Shown piece after piece: positions 1 to 10,858 of a stretch of 64,000 bases of DNA. Origin of the DNA: Orthonyx spaldingii (Eukaryota; Chordata; Aves; Passeriformes; Orthonychidae); the NCBI GenBank assembly GCA_013397795.1, contig VZTJ01003574.1, forward strand, positions 4,043,615 to 4,107,614, read 5' to 3'. Within the stretch, counting starts at the first letter, position 1; every line of letters starts with the position of its first letter. Below the pieces are notes generated by a model. That model did no database searches and was not told where the DNA came from. It saw only the letters and a program-made list of their open reading frames with translations. Position numbers and translations under genes: made by a program.

Positions 1-1397
1 TCTTCAGAAATTACTGAACTCTCCTATAACATTTCATGAAATCTTAATTTTGACTTTGTACTCCTGGTAAAGCATAAAACAGTATTTATAAACTAATGTC
101 AATGCAGATACCTGCAAATTGCTGAAGATGTAGTTGAGAGTTTTCACTGTACAATGAAGAAAGTTGACATTATTTCAGGAATGCTCTCATTTGGAGTTAG
201 CAAAAGGTTCATCATGCAGTTTTCCATCATGTCTAAAATGTGTAAGGTTAATAGACATCCTGATATTTATGTTTTTCTCACCAGTATTTGCAATTTGTTT
301 TTGAGAAGGTATCACATGTAATCACTGCTAATACACTGTCAACAAGCTTTGGGGTTTTTTGTTTATTTGTTTTTTAGTAATTGTAAAAGAGAGGTGCAGG
401 TGTTTCTTCCATTCTCTTAATAATTCTGTTTAGTATTGAGCATTTAAAATTGCTTGGATCCCATGCTTTCTAGCTAAAATAAACACTGGGTCCTGAAAGG
501 CTTTTAATGCCAAAGCATGTAGAAGATTTCCATGGTATCTGTAAAAGCATAACGTTCTGGAAGATAAGAGCAGTGTACCTACATTCTGAAACACAGCAGT
601 GGTTTTTTATTTCTATTACTGTAAACTTTAAACCCTGTGTGCTAGATATTTTGTTTACAGGATGAAGTGCTTTTAAGGGTTTGTTTTGAATAATTTTTCC
701 TTTCCCTCTTGTATGCTTGCATGCTTTCAGGTGGTTTTCTTATTGGAGGGAAACCACTTTGGGTCTGTAGGAACCTTTTATGATAACAGTATCACTCAGC
801 CAGCTACATCCACTCAGAGACAAACAAGTACATGCATTATTCTTTTTCTCCCTAAAATCATGAATGTGACTTGTCAGTCCTACTTTACTTCAGAAAACTT
901 TCAAGAAAGTGCCCAGCATCTAGTTCAACTTTTAGGTTTTATTATAAGGCTGACAATATTCTGTGTTAAGCAAAATGGATTTGGAGGCAGAAACTGGAGC
1001 AGTGATAAATGGGAGAAGTTTGAAGTTTTTATTAGCCAGACTTGGGAGACTAAAGTAAGATTATGGGCAACGTTTTCAAATACCTCCATTGGAGTTCAAA
1101 TTTGGCCAAAACATCTCATTTTGATTTGTATGAAGTGAGTATTCCTTATCCCCATTTGGTCTGAGTAGATTACAGAAAGCAGCAGGACGGGATACACATT
1201 TCATGTTAAATCACTCTGTTCCCTAGAGGGATTTGACTGAAAATTAAGCTGTGCCAGAATGTTGTTTATTGCAGATCACTACAAGAGTCTAAATCTGGCA
1301 GAAAGAAACTAGAACATTGTTATAAAATGGAAAACTGAGTTATTCCTGCCCACGAGAGGGGAAAAAAGGAACAAAACCATCTCTTTACTGCAAAATC

Positions 1398-1519
1398 CAT
1401 AGGCTGGGTTTTGGTTTTTTTGTTTGTTTTGAGGTTGTCTTTGTTGTGGTTGTTATTTGTTTATCTGCAGTGGGATTGTTTTGCTTGTTGTTGTTGGGGG
1501 TTTGGGTTTTTCTGTTTAG
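1398..1519 (+). repeat. G/T-rich low-complexity stretch
   Basis: Irregular TTTG, TTGTTG and GGTTT repeats with almost no C on the + strand. It is likely simple sequence; no transcript signal is seen. Confidence 0.6.
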
Positions 1520-1780
1520 AAATCCATCACTTATAACAGATTTCATATGAAAGTTTAAGGCTTACTGAAAGTAGCGAAGATTCAATTGCATAAAATAGGC
1601 GAAAATCCTGAAATCAGTAAGTCAGCAGACTGGTACTGCAGAGGAATCGAGTGTTGCTGCTGTTTCACCATCTGTACCTGCTAATGCCAGTTCCCTGGCA
1701 GAATGTCTTAGCTTCTTGGCAAAAAGCCCGTGTAATTTGTTTCTAAAACCTCTCCTGCTTCTTGCAATTAAGATTTGTGA

Positions 1781-1802
1781 TTTTTTTTTTTTTTTTTTTT
1801 TT
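1781..1802 (+). repeat. T22 homopolymer
   Basis: 22 consecutive T. No CR1 or SINE body is recognised beside it. Confidence 0.9.
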
Positions 1803-3186
1803 ACCTAAATGAGTGCAAATTTCTATAGAAAGTGTGTAGATAAATCATGTAAGTGTAATAGCATCATATTTATTGCTGTGTACACAGAGTTCAATTTAAT
1901 TGCAGGAGGGAAGTCACAGTAGTACTGAATGCAGGGATTTCTTTAGATTTCAACACATTTATGATCAAAAGTACTGCAGCTGAGTGTTTTCTGTGACCGT
2001 GCCTTCTATACAAAGTTTACATTGAAATGTTGAGCATCTTCAAACTGCCCTGTTACAAAGTGAAGAAGAGTAAAAGACGGTGGATTTTTTTTCCTTCTCA
2101 ACAAGATCTAAAAATAGGAGAACGATCCCAGACCCCAGCCCTGAAATTTAGTGAGATTCCTGAAATATTAGCATTCCTCTGGGTGACAAAGATGAAGCTA
2201 ATACAGAATATCTGAATTTAGATCGTGATCTAGCTATTAAAATTGAGGCAGGTCAAGATGGAGCTGTCTCTTAAAATGCTCATGTGAAGGGCAGTACATT
2301 TCTGCTAAATGTTGGCAGAATTCAGCATTCCAGTCTTGTATTCTTTGATACTGTGTGATGAGTTAAAGTATTTCAGGTCCTTTATTTGGATGTCGCCTTT
2401 CAAGTAGCACACATATGGGCATCTGGATAAGTGCAGCATAGGATTTTTATGTGCAGTGTACAAGTTTGTTTCCATTTGTTGGCAAGAGATGATGGTTTCA
2501 TCAGTATGATTTTGTTAAAAAAAATTATTAAAGTTACTGCTCACCTAGACAGTTCTGAACAAGATATGGGAATGTAAGCAAGCAAACAAAAGTCTTCATG
2601 GAGCAAAGCAGGGTCTAAAAATGGAAAAATTGCTCTCTCTTGAGATTTTGAGGGTTTTGATAAGATATGTGAACCCTCACGAATGCACTTCCCTGTAGAG
2701 GCATTTTAGTTCAAAAGCTGCAGTACAATACAGGACCTTGAAAGCCCCTCTTGCTGAAAGAGACCATTGCTGTTCACAGAAAACATGAAAATTAGACCCT
2801 TGGTGTGTTAAATTAAAGGTAACAGAGCTGACATAATCTTCTTAGGGAAAAAAAATTAAAGATTGCTGAAAAAATGTCTGATGAAAATTGTCATACCCTC
2901 TTAACTTTTCTTCATTGAACAAACAGAACCTGGATTTCAGGCCTCATCGGAAAAGTCCATAGCAGGGCTTAGTAAAAAGCTCTGGACACTTAGTCAGAAG
3001 AATGAAGGATTAAATCATACACAGGCAAAGTCTTTAGTCTCACAGTCATTGGAAATTTAGAATTTGAAGGAAAAGAGGAGAAATAGTCCATTCTTGTTTA
3101 ATACAAGGGTGCTTAGAGAAGCCAAAATGACAATTTTTCTTAATCCTTTGCCTACTTTTTGTGCAGATCAGTTATATACATGAATT

Positions 3187-3340
3187 GTAGAGGCTGGAAT
3201 TGATCTCTTAAGATCATCTGGTCCAATCCTAGTGGACCAGATCTTGAGAGAATCTTGAGCTAGAGCTGATTACCCAGAACTGTGTCCAGTTGGTTCTTAA
3301 ATGCTTCCCAAGTGGAGAGGCCCTCTCTGGGTGTGTTATA
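3187..3340 (-). mobile_element. CR1-like LINE fragment (3' end)
   Basis: The + strand reads like the reverse complement of a CR1 tail: 'ggctggaattgatctcttaa', then 'agatcatctggtccaatcct', and later 'cccagaactgtgtccagttg' and 'gtggagaggccctctctgg'. This word order is typical of avian CR1 3' ends. It is diverged and lacks any coding capacity. Confidence 0.75.
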
Positions 3341-4886
3341 GTAGATATCAATAGGTAGAAAAACAGGTTGGGTTTTATTACTGTTGCCACCAATTGTTGA
3401 AAATGTAGAACTGCAAAAAAGTTTTGTTTCTATGGTACCAACATAAAAGGAAGGAGTATCTAAAGAAGTATTTTCTGCCATTTTTAAAAATATGGTCAGT
3501 TTTGTGTTGGACTTCCTATTTATCGAAGTTGAAATTAGAAAATAGAAGAAACTAAATGAGCCCTCTTTGCACATGCCCTTCTGTTGCCTGTCAATTCAAA
3601 TCAAGTAAGAGCTTAATTTGTTTGTTTTTAAAAGCTAAAAATCTCTACTGGTACATCCAACCTGTACTTTCTGAAAACGAGCAAGTCCTCATTGCTCTAT
3701 GTCGGAATAATACCGTACGAGAAGCTCGCTGTAGCTAGATTATTGAGAAATGGAAGTAGCCCAGTTCTGTGAAGATGAAGGCATGTTTGCAGTCATTTTC
3801 TGTCAGAGAAGGGTGATTGTCTGGGATGTGCATTCAAGCGTTGCCATAGCTCTGTGAATCTACCCTGACTCAGTCTTTTCCACTGAAGCTGCATAAAAAG
3901 AGAAATTGCGCTAATGTTTATAAACATATGTGTATCTTTAAATATGAACTAAAGTATGTTTCATATATAATAAGCAATCCTTTGTATTCAGGTGTAGGAG
4001 ATGTTAAACTGAAGCAAAGCCAGGCCTCTTCTGTTCACTGACAGTTGGATTTTAAATGCTCTTGCCAAAAATACTCTCTATGCAAACAAGAATACTGTGT
4101 TTTATTGTCCCAAAGAAATTGTTCCAAGTAATGCCATGATCCAGTATTTAACTTTTCCACTATTTAACTTTTCAAACTTGATCCTTTATTTTTATAACCA
4201 ACCCATATACAAATTCAAGGGGTTTTTCTCCAAACCCTGATTAGAGAGATATTTTTTGCAAGTGACCTCATCCATCACTTTCTTTGTTCTCCCTTTTATA
4301 TAACTTTAAAACCCAACCTTATAACAATAAATTTAGTTATTCTATGTTAAATAGTCCTAGTCAAAATGCTAAAAGGCCTCAGGTATTATGAATGACACAG
4401 CTTGAAGATTTAGCATCTCCTAGTTTTGTATCCATAAGCTAAGACAAGGAATAGTAGGGACTTGATTTAATCACTGATTTGTCAAAAAGGGCACACAATT
4501 TTGAATGCCTCTCTTCTGGCCAGAGGAAAATGACCCTGATGATCCTGCTGTTTAAGATATTCAAATTGTGCCTTGAAATTAGGAAAGATCCAAAATCTCA
4601 TATCACTTTTGAAATACAAATCAGTCATATTGAGGCTGGTCACAATTCAAGTTTTCATTCTTCCTATTTAGATCAGACTCTGCAGAACAGCAATTTAAAA
4701 GGAAAATTTGTGAATATACCAGTTTTCCAGTAACTAAGACTTCTGCTGATCTAGGCTCTAAGTAAGGAAGATTTTTAAAATTTCACGGAGGAAAATGTGC
4801 ACCTTATACCTGAAAATATATACATTTATGACACAAAAATTTTGGGGTTCACTCCCTTTTCCCTTTTTTTTTTTTTTTTGTGTGTT

Positions 4887-4972
4887 NNNNNNNNNNNNNN
4901 NNNNNNNNNNNNNNNNNNNNNNNNNNNNNNNNNNNNNNNNNNNNNNNNNNNNNNNNNNNNNNNNNNNNNNNN
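4887..4972. other. Assembly gap (86 N)
   Basis: The run of N is bordered on the left by a T-run plus gtgtgtt and on the right by a T-run plus gtgtgtt. The same unit on both sides suggests a simple-sequence array that the assembler could not resolve. Confidence 0.98.
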
Positions 4973-7900
4973 TTTTTTTGTGTGTTACCATTTGTATATA
5001 TGTGACCTCAACACTTCATTGATATTTTTTTTAAGTGATTTTAAATGGGGTTTGCATGCACATCTCTTTTAGCAAAGTGACTTGCAATTACTTAATCAAA
5101 AGTAGATTGAACACTTGATACTTCTAGAAATAGCGGATACTGTAAAAGTTTCACACATACTGAAATCTGCTGTTGTTACAGCAGTACATCGAGCAAATAC
5201 ATCTGCTCTGTACTTCTTGGACTTTTTTTTTTCTATTTTTTCTCGTAAGTATTGCTTTCATATTTTTATTATTATTAAGAACATTCAGGCAAATGTCAAT
5301 GCCATATACAGTCCTTCAAATTTATGATGCCATCTATAAAATTGCATTTTAATATGAAGGCTTAAGGGAAAATGAATATGTCATCATAAAGACACACCAA
5401 CCAAATTTTTGAGGCATTCTAAAAGAGATATTTTCCTTGTCAGGCAAGACAGTGATTTACCTAATCTTTACTCCCCATTATAAGCCACATAATGTTATAT
5501 TCAGCAGCAGAGTTTAGAAAATCCCTCAAGATTTTTTTCATGCTTTGGTAGAAAACCACGACTTTATGTTTTTCCAGAGTTTCTTGTTCATTTTGAATGT
5601 TGTTTTTGTATTCATAAACCTACTACTGGTATACAGACTAACGTTTCCAGCTTTAGGAAAACTGAGATGTGCATTTGTGCAGTCTAACATTAAGCAACTC
5701 ACATGTTGGCTGAACAGGGAAGCTGAAGTTAATGATATAGTCACAATTCAGACATTGACATTCGTTTCCATTTGTTCTCAATTCATTTTGCTGTACAGAA
5801 CCTGTATGTGGAAGAGCTGAATAATGGTTTTGAGTTTTTGAAGTAGTTCCCTGGTGGTTTTAACTTGAGAATTTAACCTCTATTTATCTGATTCTTGGGC
5901 TCTCCTCACCACTTGTTCTTAGAGAATCTAGGACTTTGACAGATATATTAAAACAGTATCCAAACATGTTTGGTATTAATATGTACAGTAAATGGCATCG
6001 AGCACCTGCTCTTTGCTCCTGCACTTCTGCTTGGCTGTTGGGATTTTTTGATTGGGTTTTAGCATTATGTAATTTGTGGAGAAGGAAGATCCTTGTGATC
6101 TAATAGCAATCAGATTCTAGGGGCATTTTGCTAAAGAATTCTGCTGCCAGCAGAATAAATTCCCAGTTGCAGAACAAGGCAGCAGATGAGCTGTCGGGCC
6201 CTTTGGATATCTTCAAGTAATGCTGTGCAAGGCTGAAGCTGCAATCATATATTATATATATGAATACATTGCTATTATTTTAAGTACTGAGGATTGACTA
6301 ATTTATTTTCCCTCCAGTAGACTGTATTTCCAAATATTAACAGTGTTTTCTCATGTATTGTATCTCAAAATGAGGATGACAGCTTTTGCAAAAAAGTTGA
6401 GCACGTAGTGTACACAGCCCTAAAACACAGAGGGATCCCTCTTCAGTCAGTGTGAGAGAGAAACCACAGCTTCCACTGGAGAGAGGTGTCAAGTTTGTAG
6501 TTGTTGGTTTGTTTATTATGGGCTTCTACTTCCTGCACCTTATCCTACACCTTATCCCCTGATCTGGGGAACAGCCACGTTTCAGGTAATACAAACTCAG
6601 GACATAGCAAGACTCTGAAGATTGGTGTTATTGTGCCACTTTTGGCCAAATTAAAAAATCCAAGTTGTAAAAGTAGGCATCCTTTCTGGATGCTTGACTA
6701 AAGCCTGTGTGTCCTTGTCTCCTGGGCAGCAAAGGCAGGTTGTTGTAATGGTTGTTATTTTCCTGTTAATTGTTAGAGATGGATAAGCTGTGTGTAGTGT
6801 CACTAAATGTGCTAGTTTGATATTCAAGAAGAGGGATGCAGAATTTGTTTGGACATTGTATTACTAGAGAGTGATGAAGCTGAATTTTGATTGACTTTTT
6901 GCAAGCTCTTAATGGAAAGACATATATGGCAAACAATTATGTTAGTTTAAACTGTGTATTTTTCAATATAGATGCTATTGGTCATTTCCTGTAAAGAACA
7001 CGGGTGTATTGTCATCTTCAGTTTTTGTTCTAAAATGAAATTTTAGAAAGTTTTTCTGTAAAAAAGGCAATATAGTGATCCTTTATATGAGGGACACGAA
7101 TACAACGACATGTGCTTTTCCAGTCTTTGCAAATGCCTTGCAGAGTAGCATGTCCTGACATTTTGTTGACTTTGAGGGGGAAGAGTGTTTATCAGAGATT
7201 AGAAAAAAATCTTGTGCTTACTGTAATACTCTCATTGGATTGTTGGAAGGACAACAAAGCTTTCTCAGGATCCTTTATCTGAAAAATAAATCTGTGCAGA
7301 CAAATAATTTCAGTGGCAGATGTACATTGCTAAGCTTTATAAATTAAGGGCAGTTCTGTGGGCATTCCCAACATTCCATCTTCCACTTGTTGTAGTCAGT
7401 GTTTTTTATAGACAACAAATTGTGGCTTTTATCTCTGTTTATCAGTAGTTGAAAATTCTGTTTCCTCTACTGAAAAATAAATATTTTACCATTATTAAGT
7501 AATTGAATCAATACTTTTCTCTGTTAATTTTCTGCTATTACCTTATCATCAGAAATGACTGGAATTCGTTAATTGCAAACACTTTTACCATGGGAACCAT
7601 GATATACAGTCTTATAAACTTTAAATGAAAAATTTCTCTGGGATATTTTGGAGGTTTTTTGTTGCCTCTTTTTTTTTTTTTTCTCTTTAGCAAACAGTAG
7701 GTTAGAAAGCATAGAATCAGATTTTGCATGGATTGGCTCGCTCTATTCCCACAGCAGATGAACTAATGGAAATATGAAATACTTTGCTTTCTGGCAGAAC
7801 TCCATACCAATTTACAGCCTTGTGTGTTCATGAAAATCCCCAAAGCATCTTCAGTGGGACTCCGATTGAGTTTCTTCAAATGTTGTTGTCCCCTTAATTG

Positions 7901-8612
7901 ACTCTTTGTCACCTTTTTCTTTTCTTTCTTTTATCCTGTTTTTTTTTTCAATATGAATGATGATACATTGAGGAAAGTCTGAAAGGTTTTTGGTGCTAGG
8001 ACTGTTTTTTTAAGGACTAGGAAAATGTTCTGGGTTATTCCTTACTAGGAAATATCAAGCCAATTTTTGTTTTTCTTTTGCTTGAAAATATCAGAAGCGT
8101 GAAGTGATTTGTGATGGAAGCTGCGCTGCTGTGCCTGAGCCTGTTGGAAACACTGTGGGTGAGACCTCTCTGGAGGTCGGAGGTTTATTAGCTTTCTTCT
8201 CAGGATCTACACTTTAAGTATAACTGTGCTCATTTTAGGTTATCACTGTGGAAAAACAGTGATTTGACGTGGCCCCAAACTCATTTTTGGGCCCATGGGC
8301 AATAAGATCCAATCCTGTCTTACTTCACTCTTCTGTATCTGAAAAACTATGTTTGGCTTTGCAAAATGTTACAGCAATAAATGGAGTAAAAGAGTAAAAA
8401 AATTAGATTTGCATATTTAAATGACTTAGCTCTGAAAGTAGATTAGATTATTCATTAAGCCTTACCAAATATTAAAAAAAAAAAAAAGTAAACATCAAGA
8501 GATCAGATTTAAGAGCCTGAATACAAATAGTCTACATATTACAATATTGTAAAAAAAATATAAATATTCTAGAAATGTTGTGCTGATGATGTCTCAGCTG
8601 AAAAGATGTGCC

Positions 8613-8800
8613 CAGTCTAGGGAACCACATTTTAAATAAAAGACAAAAGACTTGAATAGGTTCCAGGGAATGCAGGAAGAAGAAAAGTTTGGAGAACGTG
8701 GTCTTGCAGAAAAAAATTTGAAACAGCTTGGTTTATTTAGTTCAGGACAGAGAAAAATGAACAAAGCCTAATAATGATATGAAGTAGTTAGCAGTTAAAA
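8613..8800 (+). mobile_element. Possible old CR1-like fragment
   Basis: The phrases 'ggagaacgtggtcttgcaga', 'gaaacagcttggtttattta' and 'gttcaggacagagaaaaatg' echo the CR1 region 'ggagaacaagtc...gagggagctgg...cagcctggagaagag'. It is followed by an A-rich run. The similarity is weak and the limits are approximate. Confidence 0.4.
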
Positions 8801-8828
8801 AAAAAAAAAAAGAAAAAAAAAAAGAAGA
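8797..8828 (+). repeat. A-rich tract
   Basis: About 30 nt of A interrupted by single G, downstream of the possible CR1 fragment. Confidence 0.8.
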
Positions 8829-10392
8829 GACAGTAATTGATTGTTTTCACTGTCTGCTAGATTTAGATTAAGACTGAGATGCTTAATTTTCTCTGGACAT
8901 GAAAGTAACTGCAGATGAAGGAATGAGCTTTAATATTTAGGTTGCAATTATTACTAAGTAGATAAGAGCAAGGGTTACATGACTCCTGCCACAGAGCCCA
9001 TTACTCAGCTGAGACTCTTATTGGAACAGCTACAGAGCTTGATCTCAGAATCCATCTGTTGGAAGGAGAGTGCAGGTCTCCAAATGCCACGACACAGCTT
9101 CCCCTTGCCCTTATTGCAGATTCTTCCCCGGCCTTTTTCCTCAAGACTCTAAAAATTGGTGATTTCTGCATTGGCTACTTGGACAGGTCTTTATCCCTGT
9201 CACTGGGGACAGTTAGGGGACACATGAGATGTCTGTCACAAATAGCCTAAAATGTGTTTTATCTGGTCTTGGAAAAGGTGAATGGAGTTGCTGATCTCTG
9301 TGGGTTGCCTTAAAATAATTCCTAAGAACCATTAAAATAACTACCTCTGCACACTCAAAATATTCTTTGAATTCTAAACTTATGATACTCAAGTGCTTCT
9401 GGCTCTGATTTGCTCTGATGGCAAAACAGCTCTGCAGAGAGTAAGGATGGGCCCTTGAGTGAACCCAGCTGAATGTTCTCTCTGTGAGGGAGGACGTGTA
9501 AACGTGCAACTACATTTTCCTCCTGCTGAAGGGCAGCACTGTGGTGGGAGCTGCATCTGCAGTCATGGCATTTACAAAGTGGAGCATTTGTGTGGGGATT
9601 TGGGAATAAGTGGCTTCAGAAAAGTCTGTAGCAAGCCTGTAGGCCAGCGGGATATCAGGCAGCGTCCTCAGATGTGCTCTGTGTACTCATTTCGGGGCTT
9701 GTATACAAAGCAGTGCAGCACTTCTTCCTTCAGCATTTTCTCAGCTCTCTTGTTTCTTCCCTACCAAGTAATTAAAAAATTATATGCAATAGTTAACAAG
9801 GTGCTTCCTATTTTCTAAATTAGGAAATGGATGTAATGTTTAGTTGCTGCTTCCTGGGGCAGATTGGAAGGTTGAAAACACTTTTGGAAATGCTGTTAGT
9901 ACATTTATGTTATCAGTGGCAGTGCATAGACTGGTTGGTTTAAAAACTGCTTATGAATTGTATAGATCTTAGATAATAATTTGTACTCTCTAAGATAATA
10001 CAAATTTAACTAATTAAACTAATTTAGATGGCTATTTTCTACTTCTCGTTGCAGAACATCAGTCCTGCCAGCCACTGACAGTAGGTGCACCATAGGTCAT
10101 ATCTTGGTCTAATACTGCATCAAGAGTTAGTAAAGGATGGTGAAATACTTTAAAGTGGTCACACCAAGATTTTGTAATCTCAAACACTCAGCCCTAAATA
10201 GTGGCTTAGGAATACACATACACAAAATATAAACAAACTTATGTTGATCTATATAAAGTCTTAGTAGATATTCCAAGCAATATATATATTTACATTTTAA
10301 AAAAAGTATGAAAAAGGAAAAAAAAAGAAAGATAAGAACCCCAATAATTTCTATTAAAACAAAGCTGTTTAGATTTCCGCTGCAGTGAGGGT

Positions 10393-10398
10393 TTTATT
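10393..10398 (-). promoter_or_regulatory. LRTM1: Candidate LRTM1 polyadenylation signal (AATAAA)
   Basis: AATAAA occurs on the - strand about 27 nt after the stop codon, with a T-rich stretch some 50-80 nt further downstream. If used, the 3' UTR would be very short. A distal site is possible; no second AATAAA was noticed in the next few hundred bases. Confidence 0.35.
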
Positions 10399-10424
10399 TT
10401 CAAGAAGCCAAAGGCAGAAGCAAC

Positions 10425-10858
10425 TCAAGCCAAGGAGCTCTCAAAGGGCTCTTTCTCCTCGGGCGTCCCGTGCGCCCTGACCGGGGCCAGATGCTCTTTG
10501 TGGTATTTAGCTGTGATTGCAGCGTAAGCACAGCCATAGACGGCGGCTGCCAGCATCATCAGGCACACGATGCCACAGACGACGCCGGTGATGACCACGG
10601 TGGCGATGGCGTGGCGCAAGCTGACCGGCCTGGCCTTGGGCTTGGGCTCGCAGCCGGCGCGGCCGCCGTCCCCCAGCTCGCCGTGGTGGCCGTGCCTCAG
10701 CGAGCCCCGCGGCTCCAAGCCGTGCTGCTGGCTGCTGGACAGGTACACCTGAGCTGTCCTCAGAGGACAGGCCCCAAAGAGTTCGTAGGGAACTCTGAGG
10801 AGGTCCTTGCCCTTCCGAATCCCTGGCGCTGAGCAGATAATGCCGTCGCTTATTCCTC
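10425..10858 (-). CDS. LRTM1: LRTM1 coding exon 3 (LRRCT end, transmembrane helix, cytoplasmic tail)
   Basis: The acceptor on the - strand is ttctcccccag, preceded by a T-run. The exon completes glycine 202, then encodes GISDGIICSAPGIRKGKDLL and the final LRRCT cysteine (FGACPL), a hydrophilic linker with HGHHGELGDGGR, the helix ATVVITGVVCGIVCLMMLA plus AAVYGCAYAAITA, and the tail to TGA at 10427-10425. The body is unusually GC- and CpG-rich compared with its AT-rich surroundings. The ORF of about 120 codons on the opposite strand is a by-product of this composition. Confidence 0.95.

Larger units (their letters stand above)
1..10424 (+). other. CACNA2D3: CACNA2D3 intron (part), downstream of LRTM1
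   Basis: AT-rich sequence without recognisable exons. Open frames up to about 150 codons are present (686-1138, 9459-9818) but none resembles a known protein or has consistent exon signals. It holds one CR1 fragment, a possible second, a T22 tract, G/T-rich low complexity near 1.4 kb, an A-rich run near 8.8 kb and an assembly gap. It is called intronic because the host gene starts upstream of the window. Confidence 0.75.

Noticed and set aside
686..1138. 150-codon open frame on the + strand
   Set aside because: No recognisable domain, no match to remembered alpha2delta sequence, and no suitable pair of splice sites that keeps the frame. Taken as a chance ORF.
7950..7990. C-box-like ATGATGA near CTGA
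   Set aside because: The spacing of about 25 nt is too short for a C/D snoRNA.
10470..10832. 120-codon + strand open frame
   Set aside because: It is the antisense shadow of the GC-rich LRTM1 exon 3.
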